A DNA stretch of 64,000 nucleotides from Streptomyces sp. CB02400 (GTDB taxonomy: Bacteria > Actinomycetota > Actinomycetes > Streptomycetales > Streptomycetaceae), in contig NZ_LIWB01000012.1 of assembly GCF_001905725.1 (NCBI RefSeq), forward strand, positions 1-64,000, written 5' to 3'. A model generated the notes under the pieces. That model worked only from the letters and a program-made list of their open reading frames with translations. It made no database searches and was not told the DNA's origin. Made by a program: the position numbers and the translations under genes. Positions 53,510-62,040 of the stretch are shown here, one piece after another. Every line of letters begins with the position of its first letter. Within the stretch, counting starts at the first letter, position 1.

Positions 53510-53755
53510 ATGAAGCCCGGCATCCACCCCGCCTACGGCCCTGTCGTCTTCCGTGACACCGCCTCGAACCACGCTTTCCTCACCCGCTCCACGATGACCA
53601 GCGACAAGACGATCGAGTGGGAGGACGGCCACACCTACCCGCTCGTCGACGTCGAGATCTCTTCGGTGAGCCACCCCTTCTACACAGGCACCGCCCGCGT
53701 CCTGGACACCGCCGGCCGGGTCGAACGCTTCGAGCGCCGCTACGGGGCCCGGTGA
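53510..53755 (+). CDS. rpmE2: Ribosomal protein L31 type B (zinc-free)
   Basis: 81 residues: MKPGIHPAYGPVVFRDTAS, TIEWEDGHTYPLVDVEISS, HPFYTG. This is the type B L31 that lacks the CxxC of the zinc-binding type A. Its stop overlaps the start of the CobW paralogue (TGATG). It replaces type A L31 under zinc limitation in other bacteria. Confidence 0.96.
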   Translation: MKPGIHPAYGPVVFRDTASNHAFLTRSTMTSDKTIEWEDGHTYPLVDVEISSVSHPFYTGTARVLDTAGRVERFERRYGAR

Positions 53756-54906
53756 TGGGGCAGAACTCCCGACTGCCCGTCGTTCTTGTCGCCGGGCTCC
53801 ATGCGGACGCCCGCAGGGAAGTCGTCGACCGGCTTCTGAGGGCCGTACCCGGCAGTGTCGCCCTGCACCACGACCTGACCGGCGCGGGCAGCGGGACCGT
53901 GCGCCGCCTGATCCGCGACGCCTCCGGTGACCTGTCCCGGGGGGAGACCCCGCTGATCAACGACTGTGCGTGCTGCGCATTGCGCGAGGACCTCGTCCCC
54001 GAGCTTGAGCGGCTGGCCGGCAGCGGCCTGACCCGGCTCGCCGTCGTCGAACTGTGGGACTCGGTCGAACCGAAGGCGATGGCGGAGGTCGTCGCGGCGC
54101 ACGAGGAGGGCGACCTGGTCCTCACCAACGTGATCACCGCTGTGGACCCCGCACTCGTGCTCCCCTACCTGGCCAACGGCGACGACCTGTCCGAAGTCGG
54201 CCTGGAGGCCGCCCCCACCGACCAGCGCACCGTCGGCGACACCTGGGCCCGCCAGCTGGAGTACGCGCCCGTCCTCGCCCTGGTCGACAACGAGGAGGCG
54301 GACAGCGAGGACCGTGCACTCCTCACGCAGCTGCACCCCACCGCCCGTCAGGTGGCGGCGGGCTCCGGGGAACTCGCCGAGGTCGCCTTCGCCGGCTTCG
54401 ACGTCGAGTCGGCGGCCGCCGCCCAGCATCCGGCGTGCGCACTGCTGCCCCAGAACGCGGACGAGGCCGGCGTGGCCACGCTCGTATGGCGTCGCCGTCG
54501 CCCCTTCCACCCGGGGCGTCTCTACGAGGCGCTGGAGGACCTGTGTTGCGCGGCCGCACGCAGCCGCGGCCGGTTCTGGCTCGCCGACCGCCCTGACACC
54601 CTGCTCTCCTGGGACGCCGCGGGCGGCGCACTGTGCGTGGAGAACGCCGGCCCGTGGCTGGCCTCTCTGCCCGACGCCGCGTGGGAGATGGTTCCGCCCG
54701 TGCGGCGGGCCGCCGCGTCACTGGACTGGCACCCCGAACACGGCGACTGCTGCCAGCACCTCGTCTTCACCTCCCCGGGCCTGGACCGGGAAGGACTCGA
54801 ACGGCTCCTCGACTCCTGCCTGCTGACGGACGCCGAGTACGCCGCCGGGCGCGAGACGTGGAAACACCTGCCCGCCGCCTTCGACACCCTCCTCGACCCC
54901 GCCTGA
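53755..54906 (+). CDS. COG0523 (CobW-like) paralogue with degenerate GTPase motifs
   Basis: 383 residues. The overall layout is CobW: N-terminal domain, DCACC (cf. GCICC), CobW_C part with RRRPFHPGRLYEALEDL. But the Walker A position reads GLHADARREVVD, lacking GK(T/S), and the guanine motif NKxD is replaced by DNEEAD. GTP binding is therefore doubtful, while the metal-site cysteines remain. It is translationally coupled to rpmE2 and followed by rpsR2, so it is made only in zinc starvation. It may act as a GTP-independent zinc carrier or regulatory partner of the intact paralogue at 50-51 kb. Confidence 0.88.
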   Translation: MGQNSRLPVVLVAGLHADARREVVDRLLRAVPGSVALHHDLTGAGSGTVRRLIRDASGDLSRGETPLINDCACCALREDLVPELERLAGSGLTRLAVVELWDSVEPKAMAEVVAAHEEGDLVLTNVITAVDPALVLPYLANGDDLSEVGLEAAPTDQRTVGDTWARQLEYAPVLALVDNEEADSEDRALLTQLHPTARQVAAGSGELAEVAFAGFDVESAAAAQHPACALLPQNADEAGVATLVWRRRRPFHPGRLYEALEDLCCAAARSRGRFWLADRPDTLLSWDAAGGALCVENAGPWLASLPDAAWEMVPPVRRAAASLDWHPEHGDCCQHLVFTSPGLDREGLERLLDSCLLTDAEYAAGRETWKHLPAAFDTLLDPA

Positions 54907-54944
54907 CCCCTCCGACGACTCTCCATACTCAAGGAGCAACGCCC

Positions 54945-55193
54945 ATGGCCCGCCGCCAGGAATCCCGTAAGCCCGTCAAGTCCCGTCCCAACCCGCTCGA
55001 CGCCGCCGAGATCACTTACATCGACTACAAGGACACCGACCTGCTGCGCAGGTTCATCTCCGACCGCGGCAAGATCCGCAGCCGCCGCGTCACCCGCGTC
55101 ACCGCCCAGCAGCAGCGCCAGATCGCCGCCGCCATCAAGAACGCCCGAGAGATGGCTCTCCTGCCCTACCCGGGTAATGCAAACGGCCGCTGA
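54945..55193 (+). CDS. rpsR2: Ribosomal protein S18 paralogue (zinc-free)
   Basis: 82 residues: KSRPNPLDAAEITYIDYKDT, LLRRFISDRGKIRSRRVTRVTAQQQRQIAAAIKNAREMALLPY, the bS18 signature. No cysteines. ATG preceded by AAGGAGC. Last gene of the rpmG2-rpmE2-cobW-rpsR2 unit; the same order occurs at SCO3428-SCO3425 of S. coelicolor. Confidence 0.95.
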   Translation: MARRQESRKPVKSRPNPLDAAEITYIDYKDTDLLRRFISDRGKIRSRRVTRVTAQQQRQIAAAIKNAREMALLPYPGNANGR

Positions 55194-55321
55194 CTCCTCG
55201 TGCGGGCTACCGCTGGAAGGGTGGTTCGTGACTCGTTGAGTGGTTTTGCTGTCGCCTCCTGGTGTGCCGACGGGGCGGAATCTACTGGTCCGTAGTCGCG
55301 GACGTGATGATGTGACCAGGT

Positions 55322-55880
55322 GAGTGAACGCATGCCGTATCCGGGTGGGTGTCGGGTGACCCGTGGGCTCTGATCGAGCCAGTGATCACCGCGCGGAAGA
55401 ACCGGCATCGTTCGGTCAGCGGTCACCAGGGCAGGTACTCGATGCGGGAGATCGTGGACGCGACCCCCTACCAGGGCCGGCGCATCTGCCAGTGGGTCCA
55501 CCTCTCGCACGACCTGCCGCCGAAGGGCGCGACGTACTACCACTTCGCCGCACGCTGGGGCGACGGACCCGACCAGGCGATCCATGAACTTCTGCGCTGC
55601 CAGGCGAGGGAGAGGGCTCGTCGATCAGGGGACCCGACCCTGGTGGTGTCGGCCCCGGAGGGTTCACGCGGCCGCCGGGGTCCCCGCTTCCCCGACCGGC
55701 CGGATCCGGCCAAGCGGATACCGGGTCGCAAATATGGCCTGGCCGTGGACGTCCTCGGCCAGGCCATATTTGCGAACACACATGACAACGCCGCGGGCCT
55801 CGCTCTGCTGGACCAGGTCGTCGAGCACGCCGGCGGCACTGTCGAGAAGGCGCGGGTCCACCAAAGCTTCAGCACCTGGC
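55322..55880 (+). pseudogene. Frameshifted IS5-type transposase
   Basis: Begins MSERMPYP, then after a shift PWALIEPVITARKNRHRSV, GHQGRYSMREIVDA, RICQWVHLSHDLPP, RERARRSGDPTLVV. A segment follows whose similarity (HAAAGVPASPTG) is in another frame, then GRKYGLAVDVLGQA and DNAAGLALLDQVVEHAGGTVEKA. The order matches a common Streptomyces IS5-family transposase. Several frameshifts and loss of the catalytic C-terminus make it dead. It contains the 48-bp near-palindrome described separately and abuts a helicase fragment. Confidence 0.8.
55727..55774. repeat. 48-bp near-perfect palindrome
   Basis: Arms of 18 bp (CGCAAATATGGCCTGGCC and its exact complement) flank 12 nt that themselves contain the palindrome GGACGTCC. 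Only two positions break full dyad symmetry. It lies inside the transposase relic, where the right arm has replaced normal transposase sequence, and could extrude as a cruciform. Confidence 0.9.
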
Positions 55881-55920
55881 GCGAAGAGCTCTCCACCGAC
55901 GACACCGGTGCTTCCCGCGA

Positions 55921-56292
55921 CCCAGCGGCCGCATCGCCGTCTGCGTCGTCGACCGGAACATGGTCAGCCAGACCATGTGTCACCTGGAGACCAAGGGGGG
56001 CATCACCTGCGCGGAGCTCACCAAGGAAGGATCCAAGAGCAACGGCGGAGTTCATGTCGGCACCATGCACCGTTTCAAGGGCCTCGAACACCAGCGCCTT
56101 GCGATCGTCGGCGCCACTGACGGCATCATCCCGCGCACCACTGCCATCGAGCGCTGTCGCACCGAGGACCCGGCCCGCTACGAACGTGAGCAACGCAGGG
56201 TTCGCTCCTTGCTGTTCGTTGCTGCCACCCGGGCTCGCGACGCCCTGACCGTCAGCCGGCACGACAGGCCCAGTCCGTACCTGCCGGTCTGA
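55921..56292 (+). pseudogene. C-terminal fragment of a superfamily I (UvrD/Rep-type) helicase
   Basis: The frame reads PSGRIAVCVVDRNMVSQTM, then motif V region GVHVGTMHRFKGLEHQRLAIVG and motif VI region RSLLFVAATRARDALTVSRH, ending SPYLPV-stop. Only the last about 120 residues of a helicase of several hundred are present, with no start. The fragment joins directly to transposase relic sequence, so the parent gene was lost by insertion and deletion. Confidence 0.8.
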
Positions 56293-56744
56293 GCCTGTCG
56301 GAATCCGGTGCCGTACGGCACCAGAGCCAGGGCGGTTACCTCACTCCCTGTCCAGACGGCCGAGCCATGCCTGGGAAGTCCTACGCAGTGAGCACTTCGA
56401 TGAGAGCCCTGGGCGCTACCCCGCGCATGTGATCCTGCGGTATCCCCGTCTGCGGGATCACGTACGTCTTCACTAGCCGTAGCTGACGGGGACCCTCGCT
56501 CAGCGGTGTGGGCTCGGCTCCGGTCTTGGAGGGTCCGGAGCGACCACAAGCCGTGTAGTGGTGAGCTGGGCGAGTTCCTGCTTTGTGCCGGGTGTGGGCT
56601 GGCGAATGCCGGCGCCGTGGCACACTTCCGGTCTCGGGCAGGGGCAGTTCGATGCGTTCAGCGGCTTCCTGGTCCCCGGCGAGTGGCTGGCGGACGCGGT
56701 GTCCGCGGAGCGGTCTGCTTGCTGTGCGCCCGGTTCGTGTGCGG
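56293..56744. other. Intergenic, no gene supported
   Basis: About 450 bp between the helicase fragment and the convergent MFS gene. Open frames show no similarity and no ribosome sites. Confidence 0.4.
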
Positions 56745-58337
56745 TCAGCCGGCGGCGACGGTTTCGGCGGGGTCTGTCTCGTCCGCGACCGCGGAGGTGG
56801 TGTTCCTGGGGCCGCGGAGGGCGATGTGGACGAGTAGGGCGCACATGATGGCGGCGCCTGCCCACATGGCCTGCTGCCAGCCGTCGACGAAGGACTGCCG
56901 GGCGGCGTGGAGCAGGTCTGATGCGTGCGGTCCGGTGCTGCCCGCCGCCTCGACGGCGTTGGCGACGCCGTCCCGGGCGGTGTCCGCGGCATCTCGGGGG
57001 ATGCCGTGCAGCCTGTCGTCGATGGCGCTGCGGTAGCCGGCGGACACGAGCGCGCCGAGCAGGGCGACGCCGAGTGCGGTGCCGAACTCGCGGGTGACGT
57101 CGTTGAGGGCGGAGGCGACGCCCTGCTTCTCACGCGGCAGGGAGGCGGTGATGGCCTCCGTGGACGGGGTCATCGACAGGCCCATGCCGACGCCCATGGC
57201 GAGCAGGCCGGGCAGGACAGAGAGGTAGCCGCCGCCGACCGAGACGAATAGTGCCATGAGCGCCATGCCGGCCCCGGCCAGGGCGATACCCACGACCATG
57301 GTCGAGCGGGCGCCGATCCCTGCGGCCAGCCCGGGGGCCAGGCCGGAGGCCGTCATCATCGCGAGGGCCATGGGCATCATCGCGACCGTGGACAGCAGAC
57401 CCGACCAGCCGAGTACGGCCTGGAAGAACGGGAAGAGGACCACGCCGATGCCCGCCTGGACACCGAAGACCACCAGCAGCGTGATCGAGCCGCCCGACAG
57501 TCCACGCTCCCGGAACAGCCGCACGTCCAGCAGGGAGGCGTCGCGGCGGTGCAACTCCCAGGCCACGAAGCCGATGGCAGCGACGAGACCGACGGTCAGG
57601 CCGATCAGCGTCGCGGGCGCGGTCCAGCCGCGTTCGGGACCTTCCTGCAGGACGAAGATGAGGCCGGTCACGGCGATCACGGAGACCAGGGCGCCGACGG
57701 TGTCGAACCGGTGGGCCGAGGTCTCGCGGGAGTCGGGAACCGACTTCAAGGTCATGGCCAGGGCCACGAGGACCAGGACCGCCGGCAGGACGAACAGCCA
57801 GCGCCAGTCGGCGACGTCGACCAGGAGCGCGGCGAGGAACATGCCCAGGATCCCGCCTCCCCCGGCGACGCCGGTCCACACGCCGATCGCCTTGCCGCGC
57901 TGCTCCTCGGGGAAGGTGGAGGTGATGACGGCAAGCGTGACCGGCATGATCATGGCGGCGCCGATGCCGCTGACCACGCGGGCGGCGAGCATCACCTCCG
58001 CTGTGGGGGCCAGGGCGGCGACCACGGTGGCGATGCCGAAGACTCCCAGGCCGGCGATGAGCACGGGCTTGCGGCCCAGGCGGTCACCCAGGGCACCGAG
58101 TGGCAGCAGCAGCGCGGCCAGGGCGAGGGTGTAGATGTTGATGATCCACAGGACCGTGTTCTGGGAGGCGCCGAATTCCACGGCCATGTGGGTCTGCGCG
58201 ACGTTCAGCCCGGTCACCGAGGCGATGACCGCCATCAGGGCGATGGAGACGGTGATCAGGATTTTGCGCAGTTGACGCGCGTCGGGGGTACCCCGGCCAG
58301 CGGCCTGCGCGGCCGGTACGGGCTGGTTCGTACTCAT
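56745..58337 (-). CDS. MFS drug transporter, DHA2 (14-TM) family
   Basis: 530 residues with about 14 hydrophobic segments: TM1 LITVSIALMAVIASVTGLNVA, motif A GALGDRLGRKPVLIAGLG, motif C-like ASALNDVTREFGTALGVALLGA. ATG 58337 with GAGAGGAA upstream. Typical of EmrB/QacA-type proton-driven efflux pumps. It lies next to, and on the same strand as, a flavoprotein gene whose divergent neighbour is an XRE-cupin regulator, so the three probably form one inducible unit. No Zur box here. Confidence 0.92.
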   Translation of the reverse strand: MSTNQPVPAAQAAGRGTPDARQLRKILITVSIALMAVIASVTGLNVAQTHMAVEFGASQNTVLWIINIYTLALAALLLPLGALGDRLGRKPVLIAGLGVFGIATVVAALAPTAEVMLAARVVSGIGAAMIMPVTLAVITSTFPEEQRGKAIGVWTGVAGGGGILGMFLAALLVDVADWRWLFVLPAVLVLVALAMTLKSVPDSRETSAHRFDTVGALVSVIAVTGLIFVLQEGPERGWTAPATLIGLTVGLVAAIGFVAWELHRRDASLLDVRLFRERGLSGGSITLLVVFGVQAGIGVVLFPFFQAVLGWSGLLSTVAMMPMALAMMTASGLAPGLAAGIGARSTMVVGIALAGAGMALMALFVSVGGGYLSVLPGLLAMGVGMGLSMTPSTEAITASLPREKQGVASALNDVTREFGTALGVALLGALVSAGYRSAIDDRLHGIPRDAADTARDGVANAVEAAGSTGPHASDLLHAARQSFVDGWQQAMWAGAAIMCALLVHIALRGPRNTTSAVADETDPAETVAAG

Positions 58338-58470
58338 GGATTCCTCTCAAGATGGGCATGCCGAGTCAGCGCCGGAACAGGGCCGGTCGCTGAGCGAAGG
58401 GGTGGACGGGGCCCGAGCGCCGCGCGCAGTGCCGGGTGGTCGAACGGTGGGCCGGTGCTGTGCCGGGACG

Positions 58471-59484
58471 TCAGGCGGTGGGGTTCGGTCCCTGGGCTGC
58501 GGCGAAGGCCGCGTCGGTGTCCGCAGCGGCCAGCGGGGCGTTGATGTGGGAGCCGGCCAGGGAGCCGGCTGCGGCGGAGGCGCCGACCTGGGCGGCGAGG
58601 TCGGTCGCGTTGCCGGCCACCCACACGCCCGGCACCTCGGTGGTGCCAGCCATGCCGGAGGCGAAGCGGCGGCCCATGTCGTCAGGCAGGTCTTCCATCG
58701 GCAGCTTCAGGCCGTCCAGACCTTCGGTACGGGCCTGCATCTGCGTGGCGATTGCGAGCACGCGGCGGGCCACGACCTGGCCGTCGGCCAGGCGCACCCC
58801 GGCGAGGGCGCCGTCCTCGGCGTTGACGATCTCCTGCACCGGGGTGTCGATGACACGGATGCCGCGGGCGGTGAACCGGGTACGGGTGCCCTCATCCAGA
58901 GAAGTGCCGTGGGTGAAGTAGGTCAGGTCCTCGGTCAGCTGGCGGAAGAGGAGCGCGTGGTGGACGGAGGCCGGGCTGGTGGTGAGGATGCCGATGGGCT
59001 CGTCGCGCACTTCCCAGCCACGGCGGTACGGGCAGTGCACCACACTGTGTCCGCAGTGCTCGGTGAGGTCGGGGACCTCGGGCAGCACATCCCGCAGGCA
59101 GGTGGCCACCAGGACCCGGCGCGCGGTCACGCTCCGGCCGTCGGCCAGGGTGATGGTGAAACGCAGATCCTCGTCAGCCGACAGGGCGACGGGCTCGGCC
59201 GAGGCCACCTCCCCGAAGACCACGCGCCCGCCGTACTGGCGCACCTGCTCCCGTCCTCGCCGAAGGATCTCGGGGGGCGGGGCGCCGTCCAGGACGACGA
59301 AGCCGTGCATGGGCTCTGCCGGCGCGTTGCGCGGGGAGCCGCTGTCGATCACGACGACCGAGCGGCGGGAGCGGGCGAGCATCAGCGCACCGTTCAGACC
59401 CGCGGCGCCCCCGCCGGTCACCACCGCGTCGACGGTTCCACTGGGCAGTGCGTCGCTCACGTACGGAGAAGTCGTCACAGCCAT
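58471..59484 (-). CDS. Thioredoxin reductase-like FAD/NAD(P)-dependent oxidoreductase lacking the redox CxxC
   Basis: 337 residues from ATG 59484 (AGGAGG just upstream). FAD-binding GTVDAVVTGGGAAGLNGALMLAR, second dinucleotide domain, and C-terminal GVWVAGNATDLAAQVGASAAAG. At the position of the thioredoxin reductase active-site CxxC only VVHCPYRRGWE with a single Cys is found, so it does not reduce thioredoxin in the usual way. It resembles the single-subunit flavoproteins that form disulfides or oxidise small molecules in Streptomyces. It lies 133 bp upstream of the MFS gene. Confidence 0.88.
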   Translation of the reverse strand: MAVTTSPYVSDALPSGTVDAVVTGGGAAGLNGALMLARSRRSVVVIDSGSPRNAPAEPMHGFVVLDGAPPPEILRRGREQVRQYGGRVVFGEVASAEPVALSADEDLRFTITLADGRSVTARRVLVATCLRDVLPEVPDLTEHCGHSVVHCPYRRGWEVRDEPIGILTTSPASVHHALLFRQLTEDLTYFTHGTSLDEGTRTRFTARGIRVIDTPVQEIVNAEDGALAGVRLADGQVVARRVLAIATQMQARTEGLDGLKLPMEDLPDDMGRRFASGMAGTTEVPGVWVAGNATDLAAQVGASAAAGSLAGSHINAPLAAADTDAAFAAAQGPNPTA

Positions 59485-59573
59485 GGCCTCCTGCCTTTCC
59501 TCATGTGCGGCCCCATCTCCTCGGACCGTCCACACATGAAGCCAAGCCGATTTTGCTCTGAAGGCATATGATG

Positions 59574-59588
59574 TTGCGTATGACGCAA
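59574..59588. promoter_or_regulatory. Perfect inverted repeat over a start codon, probable autoregulatory operator
   Basis: TTGCGT-ATG-ACGCAA; the central ATG is the likely start codon of the XRE regulator. TATGAT (59567-59572) ends 7 nt before that ATG. Binding there would block both polymerase and a leaderless start. A half site TTGCGTAA recurs at 60245-60252 before the methyltransferase gene. Confidence 0.6.
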
Positions 59589-60173
59589 GAAGATGGAGAT
59601 CTGGACAGCCTCGTACGCAAACGCATCCGTGCCTTGCGGGTGGCGCAGGGCTGGTCCCTGGAGGAGTTGGCCACCCGCGCCCACCTCAGCCAGTCCTCGC
59701 TGAGCCGCATCGAGAACGGCCGACGCCGCCTCGCACTGGATCAGCTGGTCACTCTCGCCCGCGCCCTGGACACCACGCTGGATCAACTCGTGGAGACCGC
59801 CACCGACGACGTCGTCGCCAGTCCGACGATCGACAGCACTCACGGCCGGATGCGCTGGACCGTCAAGGCGGACCCCGGAATGAGCGTGGTGCGCCAGCGC
59901 ATGACCGAACCGCCCCCCGAGAACCCGGCGCGCATGCGCGCCCATCCAGGGCACGAATGGCTCGTCGTCCTGTCCGGCACGGCGATCCTCATGCTCGGCC
60001 ACCGCCGCTTCCGCCTCGAGACCAACCAGGCGGCCGAGTTCCCCACGATGATGCCGCACGCCATCGGCGCCGAAGGCGGGCCCTGCGAGATCCTCGGCAT
60101 CTTCGACCGCGACGCCCGCCGCGGCCACCAGCGCGACGGCGACGGCGAGGCCGCTCAGGGCGCTCCCGAATGA
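59580..60173 (+). CDS. XRE-family regulator with C-terminal cupin
   Basis: 197 residues from ATG 59580; upstream ATGs at 59568/59571 are alternatives. The HTH (about 10-65) reads LVRKRIRALRVAQGWSLEELA, RAHLSQSSLSRIENGRRRLALDQLVTLARAL. A single-domain cupin follows: MRAHPGHEWLVVLSGTAILMLGHRRFRLE, FPTMMPHAIGA. It is divergent from the flavoprotein gene. Such regulators usually sense a small molecule through the cupin and repress the neighbouring efflux/oxidoreductase genes and themselves. Confidence 0.9.
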   Translation: MTQEDGDLDSLVRKRIRALRVAQGWSLEELATRAHLSQSSLSRIENGRRRLALDQLVTLARALDTTLDQLVETATDDVVASPTIDSTHGRMRWTVKADPGMSVVRQRMTEPPPENPARMRAHPGHEWLVVLSGTAILMLGHRRFRLETNQAAEFPTMMPHAIGAEGGPCEILGIFDRDARRGHQRDGDGEAAQGAPE

Positions 60174-60301
60174 CGGCGCGGGCCGCGCGACGGCATGCGT
60201 AGTGGTGACCTCTTGCGCGTCGGGCAGCAACCCCGACCATCGTCTTGCGTAAACCGGAAGGGTTCGTGCCACATGCGCATAGCAGTCTTAGTGTCGAGAG
60301 C

Positions 60302-61189
60302 ATGAACCAAGGACATCCGCACACCCCCCGCCACGGCGCTCTGCACGGTCACCACCGTGGACACGGAACCGACGGCCAAGTGGAGATCCTCGACCTGGAC
60401 GCCGAGGTCCTCGCCGAGCACACCGCGTCCATCACCGCTTGGCTGCCGCTGCGGACCGCCCCGCACCACATCGTGGATCTGGGCTGTGGCACGGGCGCGG
60501 GCACCTTCGCCCTCCTCGACCGCTTCCCCGACGCGCACGTCACCGCCGTCGACGCCTCCGCCGAACACCTCCAGCGCCTGCACACCAAGGCGTGCGCCCG
60601 CGGCGTCCAGGAGCGCGTGCGCACGGTGCAGGCCGACCTCGACGAAGCAGCCTGGCCCGGCCTCGGCTCACCGGACCTGGTATGGGCGTCGGCCTCGATG
60701 CACCACATGGTCCACCCCGACCGCGCACTGCGCACCGTCCACGACGCGCTCGCCCCCGGCGGCTTGTTCGCCGTCGTCGAACTGGCCGGTCACCCCCGCT
60801 TCCTGCCCGAAGACGCCCCCAAGGACCTGCCCGGCCTGGAAGAGCGCGTTCACGCCGCAGCCGACCGCCTCCAAGCCGAGCACATGCCCCACCGCGGCGC
60901 CGACTGGGGCCCGATGCTGGCCGCCGCCGGCTTCACAGTCGAGGGCGAACGCACCATCGCCGTGAACATCGAAGGCTCGCGCAGCGAAGCGATCGGCCGC
61001 TACGCCACCGGCGTCCTGCAGCGCATCCGCAGCGCCATCGCCGAAAGACTCTCCCCCGAGGATCTCGGCGCGCTCGACCAGCTCCTCGACACCAGCAGCC
61101 CGCACAGCATCCTGCGCCGCGACGACCTGACGGTACGCACCGAGCGCACCGTCTGGGCCGCCCGCCGCACCCGACCCCGAACTCCCTGA
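60302..61189 (+). CDS. SAM-dependent methyltransferase with His-rich N-terminus
   Basis: 295 residues. The first 22 hold eight His (MNQGHPHTPRHGALHGHHRGHG), a possible metal-binding tail. Class I fold: HIVDLGCGTGAGTFALLDRFP, VTAVDASAEHLQRLHTKA, ASASMHHMVHPDRALRTV. The ATG at 60302 is chosen because residues further upstream are not family-like. A TTGCGTAA element like half the XRE operator lies 50 bp upstream, so it may share that regulation. Confidence 0.86.
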   Translation: MNQGHPHTPRHGALHGHHRGHGTDGQVEILDLDAEVLAEHTASITAWLPLRTAPHHIVDLGCGTGAGTFALLDRFPDAHVTAVDASAEHLQRLHTKACARGVQERVRTVQADLDEAAWPGLGSPDLVWASASMHHMVHPDRALRTVHDALAPGGLFAVVELAGHPRFLPEDAPKDLPGLEERVHAAADRLQAEHMPHRGADWGPMLAAAGFTVEGERTIAVNIEGSRSEAIGRYATGVLQRIRSAIAERLSPEDLGALDQLLDTSSPHSILRRDDLTVRTERTVWAARRTRPRTP

Positions 61190-61311
61190 TCGGCTTCGGC
61201 CTGGATTCCGTCATCGAGGTCTCCTCCGCCGCCGCGGTCGCCCGGCAGTTCTCTGCGGCCGACCACGTCGTCCGCGAGGCACGGGAGAGGAACCACACTG
61301 AGGGACTGTGA
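61190..61311 (+). pseudogene. Fragment of a cation transporter (CDF-type)
   Basis: The reading LIGFGLDSVIEVSSAAAVARQFSAADHVVREARERNHTEGL-stop matches the second transmembrane region of cation diffusion facilitators (GFGLDSVIEVxSA). It starts right after the methyltransferase stop and ends before an IS fragment. Only about 40 residues remain. Confidence 0.6.
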
Positions 61312-61327
61312 GACAGACCCGAACGTT

Positions 61328-61637
61328 TGACAGACCCTGGCCGTGATCGACGCGCAGAGCGTGAAGACCTCGGCGAATGTGGCCGAGACCAGTCGGGGCA
61401 TCGCCGCCGGCAAGAAGACCAAGGGACGCAAGCGGCACGTCATCACCGACACCCTCGGCCTGGTCCTGGCCGTGCTGGTCACCGCCGCGTCCGTGCACGA
61501 CACCACCGGCGGCAAGCTCCTGCTCGACGACCTGGCGGCAGCCCACCCCACCGTGTCGAAGGTCTGGGCCGACGGTGGCTGCCGGAGCGGCATCCTCAAC
61601 CACGGCGCCGATCCGGGGATCGGTGTGGAAGTCGTGC
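61328..61637 (+). pseudogene. IS5-type transposase internal fragment
   Basis: AVIDAQSVKTSANVAETSRGIAAG, GRKRHVITDTLGLVLAVLVTAASVHD, VWADGGC. This is the central DDE region (first Asp in VIDAQSV, second in VWADGG) of an IS5-family transposase, truncated at both ends and with no start. Confidence 0.8.
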
Positions 61638-61796
61638 AGCGGCCACGGACAGGTCGAGTCCGGGTGGCGGCGCACCGACTCCGGCATCGAGATCCATGTC
61701 GAAGTCCCCGGAGGTGTCGAAGCCGACGTGGTCCTCCCCGACGGCACGGCGCGTACCGTCCCAGGCGGCACGCACACGTTCCGCACGGCGCCGTGA
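61638..61796 (+). pseudogene. C-terminal fragment of an alpha-L-rhamnosidase
   Basis: In frame: SGHGQVESGWRRTDSGIEI, HVEVPGGVEADVVLPDGTA, TVPGGTHTFRTAP-stop, matching the C-terminal beta-sandwich of bacterial alpha-L-rhamnosidases. The rest of the gene was lost at the transposase junction. It fits with the pectin-degrading gene that follows. Confidence 0.6.
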
Positions 61797-62040
61797 GCGG
61801 GCCGGCACCCTCACGCGGCGGACAGGTGTGGAGCAAGGCAGCGGCCGGGTGGTCGAACGCCGTCGCACAAGGCCGCACGGCGACGTCGGACACCCGATTC
61901 CGACGCGCAATGTTTCGAAACTACCCGCATGAACGCGTGGGTTGACCCTGCCGATCGGTCATCGGCAGACTCGGACGGCCGGTCGTTGAATCGATTCACC
62001 TCCTGCGAGACCCCTCGTCCGACGAGCAAAGGAGCCCCGG

